From positions 1-64,000 of the forward strand of contig NZ_JACJVR010000106.1 in NCBI RefSeq assembly GCF_014212175.1: a DNA stretch of 64,000 bases. Reading direction: 5' to 3'. Under the pieces are notes generated by a model. That model did not search any database, was not told the origin of the DNA, and saw only the letters and a program-made list of their open reading frames with translations. This stretch comes from Cohnella xylanilytica. GTDB taxonomy: Bacteria; Bacillota; Bacilli; Paenibacillales; Paenibacillaceae. Position numbers and translations under genes: made by a program. Positions within the stretch are counted from its first letter, which is position 1. Each line of letters opens with the position of its first letter. Below, one piece after another: positions 61,835 through 64,000 of this stretch.

Positions 61835-62890
61835 ATGAAGATTCAAGCGGATGCGCAAGAGTTGAAGCGAACGATCGATCGAGCGGTCGAGTATACGTTC
61901 GGGATGGACCTCACCTGGGATTGGCCGGGCGGGGTCGCCTTCTACGGCGTCAGCCGGGCGTTCGAGGCGACGGGCGAGAAGGCGTATCTGGAGAAGATGG
62001 CCGCCTGGGTGGACGAATACCTCGAAGCAGGCCTTCCCGGCTGGACCGTGAACACGTGCGCCATGGGTCACATGCTGCTCACCCTCTACGAGCAGACGAA
62101 GGATCCGAAGTACCTCGAGCTGATCGACAGCAAGATCGACTACCTGGAGCATAAGGCGCTTCGATTCGGAGACCGGGTGCTTCAGCATACGGTGTCGGCC
62201 AACAACGATTTTCCCGAGCAATGCTGGGCGGACACGCTGTTCATGGCGGCGTACTTCATGCTTCGCGTCGGGGTCGCGAAGGGAGAGAAGCGGCTCGTCG
62301 ACGACGCGCTGCATCAATTTTTGTGGCACATCAACTATCTGCAGGACGAGAATACCGGCCTGTGGTACCACGGCTACAACCATCTCAAGAAGGACCATAT
62401 GTCCGGCATCTACTGGGCCCGCGCCAACGCCTGGGCGGCTTATACGATGTCCCGCGCGGCGAAGGGATTGCCGGAAGGCTATTTGTATCCCCCGATGATG
62501 CATATCTGGAGTTCGCTGCGCGACCAGCTCGCCGCGATCAAGCGATTGCAGAAGGAAGACGGCCTGTGGGGCACCGTTCTCGACTACCCGGAGGCGTACG
62601 GCGAAGTCTCGGCGACGGCCGGCATCGCGGCGGCGATGGTGACGCAGGGCAACCCGCTTCATTCGAAGCACGTCCAGAAGGCGCTGGACGGCGTCCTGGC
62701 CAATATCGCCGCGAACGGACGGGTCATGAACGTATCCGGCGGAACGGCCGTGATGAACGACATCGAAGGCTACCTCGGCATCGACCGGAAGTGGGCGCAG
62801 GGCTGGGGACAGGGACTCGCGCTGGCTCTGCTGGCCGCGGTGCTGGAGACGGTCGAAGCGAACGGGAGGAACCAGGCGACTCCGGACTGA
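61835..62890 (+). CDS. GH105 unsaturated rhamnogalacturonyl hydrolase (YteR-like)
   Basis: 351 aa from ATG 61835, 10 nt after TGGAGG; ATG 61826 is too close to that site. (alpha/alpha)6-barrel enzyme: WDWPGGVAFYGVSRAFEATG, GWTVNTCAMGHMLLTLYEQT, catalytic Asp 133 in EQCWADTLFMAAYF, MSGIYWARANAWAAY, GYGEVSATAG-like YGEVSATAGIAAAMV. No signal peptide. It removes the unsaturated galacturonic acid left by rhamnogalacturonan lyases from imported oligosaccharides. Confidence 0.93.
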   Translation: MKIQADAQELKRTIDRAVEYTFGMDLTWDWPGGVAFYGVSRAFEATGEKAYLEKMAAWVDEYLEAGLPGWTVNTCAMGHMLLTLYEQTKDPKYLELIDSKIDYLEHKALRFGDRVLQHTVSANNDFPEQCWADTLFMAAYFMLRVGVAKGEKRLVDDALHQFLWHINYLQDENTGLWYHGYNHLKKDHMSGIYWARANAWAAYTMSRAAKGLPEGYLYPPMMHIWSSLRDQLAAIKRLQKEDGLWGTVLDYPEAYGEVSATAGIAAAMVTQGNPLHSKHVQKALDGVLANIAANGRVMNVSGGTAVMNDIEGYLGIDRKWAQGWGQGLALALLAAVLETVEANGRNQATPD

Positions 62891-62947
62891 CGGGAGATGG
62901 AATGTGTTAGGAAAAGAGGAGGATAGCGGCATTTCCGGGAGAGGGGG

Positions 62948-62968
62948 TGGTGCCCGCTTCAGGCACCA
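62948..62968 (+). other. Hairpin between GH105 gene and secreted-protein gene
   Basis: TGGTGCC and GGCACCA pair around CGCTTCA; a T-rich stretch follows 10 nt later. May be a weak terminator; the next gene could have its own start of transcription. Confidence 0.45.
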
Positions 62969-63014
62969 TGGGACAATTCATTTTCTTATTTTAGCCGAAA
63001 GAGAGGAGATTGCT

Positions 63015-64000
63015 TTGATAAGACGGATTCGAAAAACGGCGACTCTCGCGATGAGCTTCGCCATGGCGTTCTCTCTGGTCGTTCCCGGCGGGCTGGCGGC
63101 GCCGTCGACCGCCAGCGCGGAGGAGGGGGTCTCGGCGTTCGAGAAGAAATTCGATTTCGGCCCGGCGACGGGGCCGGTGATGGAAGGCTTCCTCCCGGTC
63201 GGCCCTGCCGATCTGTATACGGCCGAACGCGGCTACGGACTGGACCAGGAAGTCAATTCGCGCCTTCGCTCGGGAGGGACGGATCTGACGAACGACTTCG
63301 TGCTGGCGCCTTCGTTCGGCTTCCTGGCGGACGTGCCGAACGGCGATTACTTCGTCACGGTGTATTCCGGCGACCTGCTCGCGGGCACTTCGACGACGAA
63401 GCTGAACGTGACGCTGGAAGGGGTCGCCGCCGGCACCGTTCAGGCACGCCAATCCGTGAGCGAAGCCACGTTCCGGACGACGGTCGCGGACGGCCAGCTG
63501 ACCGTCGGGCTGAGCGGCTCGGGCGGCGGCGGCGCTTACCTGAACGGGCTCATCGTCCGGGAAGCCGTCCCCGTTCCTCCCGCCGCACCGGATTCGCTCG
63601 CGGTCGCGGGCGTCGCCGTCCAGCCGCCGTCCGTGACGCTTCGGTGGAATAGCGTGGCGGACGCCGTCTCTTACAACGTGTATCGTTCGGAGGGGCAGGA
63701 AGGGCAGGAGGGAGGCGGCTTCGCGAAGCTCGATCAAGTATCCGGAACCTCTTATACGGATGCTTCGGTTGTCGCCGGCGGGGTTTACGCTTACCAGGTG
63801 ACCGCCGTGAACGCGTCCGGCCTGGAGTCCGGGGCGAGCGCTCCGGTCTCGGCGGAGGTGCCCGAAGCCGGCGAGCCGCCGGGAGACGCGGAGCCGCTTC
63901 CGTCCGGATGGCCGCTGAAGCTGGACTTCGGCCCGGGCGAGACGGCCGAAGGCTACTTCGGCGTCCGGTCTCCGGTCGCTTACTCGCCGGAGCTGAAGTA
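63015..64000 (+). CDS. Large secreted carbohydrate-active protein (3' end outside window)
   Basis: 328 codons visible from TTG 63015, with GAGAGGAG upstream. Signal peptide with Arg-rich start (IRRIRKTATLAMSFAMAFSL) and cleavage near ASAEEG. Then a malectin-like sugar-binding domain (KFDFGPATGPVMEGFLPVGP ... TVYSGDLLAGTSTTKLNVTL ... AYLNGLIVRE), an Fn3 domain (SVTLRWNSVADAVSYNVYRS ... YAYQVTAVNASGLES) and the start of a second malectin-like copy (KLDFGPGETAEGYFGVRS). Secreted rhamnogalacturonan lyases and acetylesterases of Paenibacillus begin this way, which fits its place after GH105; the catalytic domain is outside. Confidence 0.8.
   Translation, partial: MIRRIRKTATLAMSFAMAFSLVVPGGLAAPSTASAEEGVSAFEKKFDFGPATGPVMEGFLPVGPADLYTAERGYGLDQEVNSRLRSGGTDLTNDFVLAPSFGFLADVPNGDYFVTVYSGDLLAGTSTTKLNVTLEGVAAGTVQARQSVSEATFRTTVADGQLTVGLSGSGGGGAYLNGLIVREAVPVPPAAPDSLAVAGVAVQPPSVTLRWNSVADAVSYNVYRSEGQEGQEGGGFAKLDQVSGTSYTDASVVAGGVYAYQVTAVNASGLESGASAPVSAEVPEAGEPPGDAEPLPSGWPLKLDFGPGETAEGYFGVRSPVAYSPELK

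Noticed and set aside
59936-62932. 998-codon minus-strand open frame opposite the binding protein and GH105 genes
   Set aside because: It lies antisense to two well-recognised genes, is rich in Arg/Val/Leu/Asp as expected for a GC-rich shadow, and has no start signals.

Overview
The window reads as chromosomal DNA of a Gram-positive, GC-rich Paenibacillaceae member (Cohnella/Paenibacillus type). This is inferred from the gene families: LplB/YtcP permease pairs with large lipoprotein binding proteins, YesM/YesN two-component pairs, AraC regulators with membrane sensor domains, many plant-glycan hydrolases, Bacillus-like sigma-A promoters, GGAGG ribosome-binding sites, and catabolite-responsive-element (cre) like sites. 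I see no rRNA, tRNA, insertion sequence, prophage or CRISPR.

Layout. 1-11.4 kb: a YesM kinase cut by the window edge and a frameshifted YesN regulator, then an LplB/YtcP/YtcQ-type ABC importer, a GH106-like hydrolase and a GH43 hydrolase. 11.5-14.2 kb: MarR regulator plus a PaiA-like acetyltransferase, facing a frameshifted MFS transporter. 14.3-17.2 kb: an ArsR-type regulator with a GH2 hydrolase sharing a candidate operator. 17.2-17.7 kb: a decayed stretch with a long perfect hairpin and a dispersed repeat. 17.7-24.8 kb: GbsR-type regulator and a ugp-like ABC importer followed by a HAD phosphatase, an SMR transporter, a metallophosphoesterase and two small membrane proteins. 24.9-27.1 kb: tandem paralogous GntR/LacI (AraR-like) regulators with a shared upstream motif. 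27.5-39.8 kb: a tightly packed operon: ABC importer (permease, binding protein, permease), a secreted beta-propeller-like protein broken by an in-frame TAG, a TIM-barrel isomerase, two GH38-type proteins (one with altered metal motif) and an SGNH esterase. 40.0-49.3 kb: TauE/SafE exporter, a 52-bp tandem repeat array, GH42 beta-galactosidase divergent from an AraC regulator, a hybrid kinase carrying two different kinase cores, a DNA alkylation repair protein, an inverted second copy of the repeat array, and a truncated AraC fragment. 49.4-54.5 kb: two TetR-regulator/efflux-pump pairs (MFS, then MMPL), each with a matching palindrome before regulator and pump. 54.5-64 kb: AraC regulator, a membrane-bound AraC sensor-regulator, then an LplB/YtcP/YtcQ importer, a GH105 hydrolase and the start of a large secreted protein, resembling the B. 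subtilis yte/yes rhamnogalacturonan loci.

Taken together this is a glycan-foraging region: each importer sits with its own hydrolases and its own regulator, so that oligosaccharides released outside are imported and trimmed inside. Three otherwise ordinary genes are broken by a single change (two +1 frameshifts, one TAG), and two families of intergenic repeats recur.
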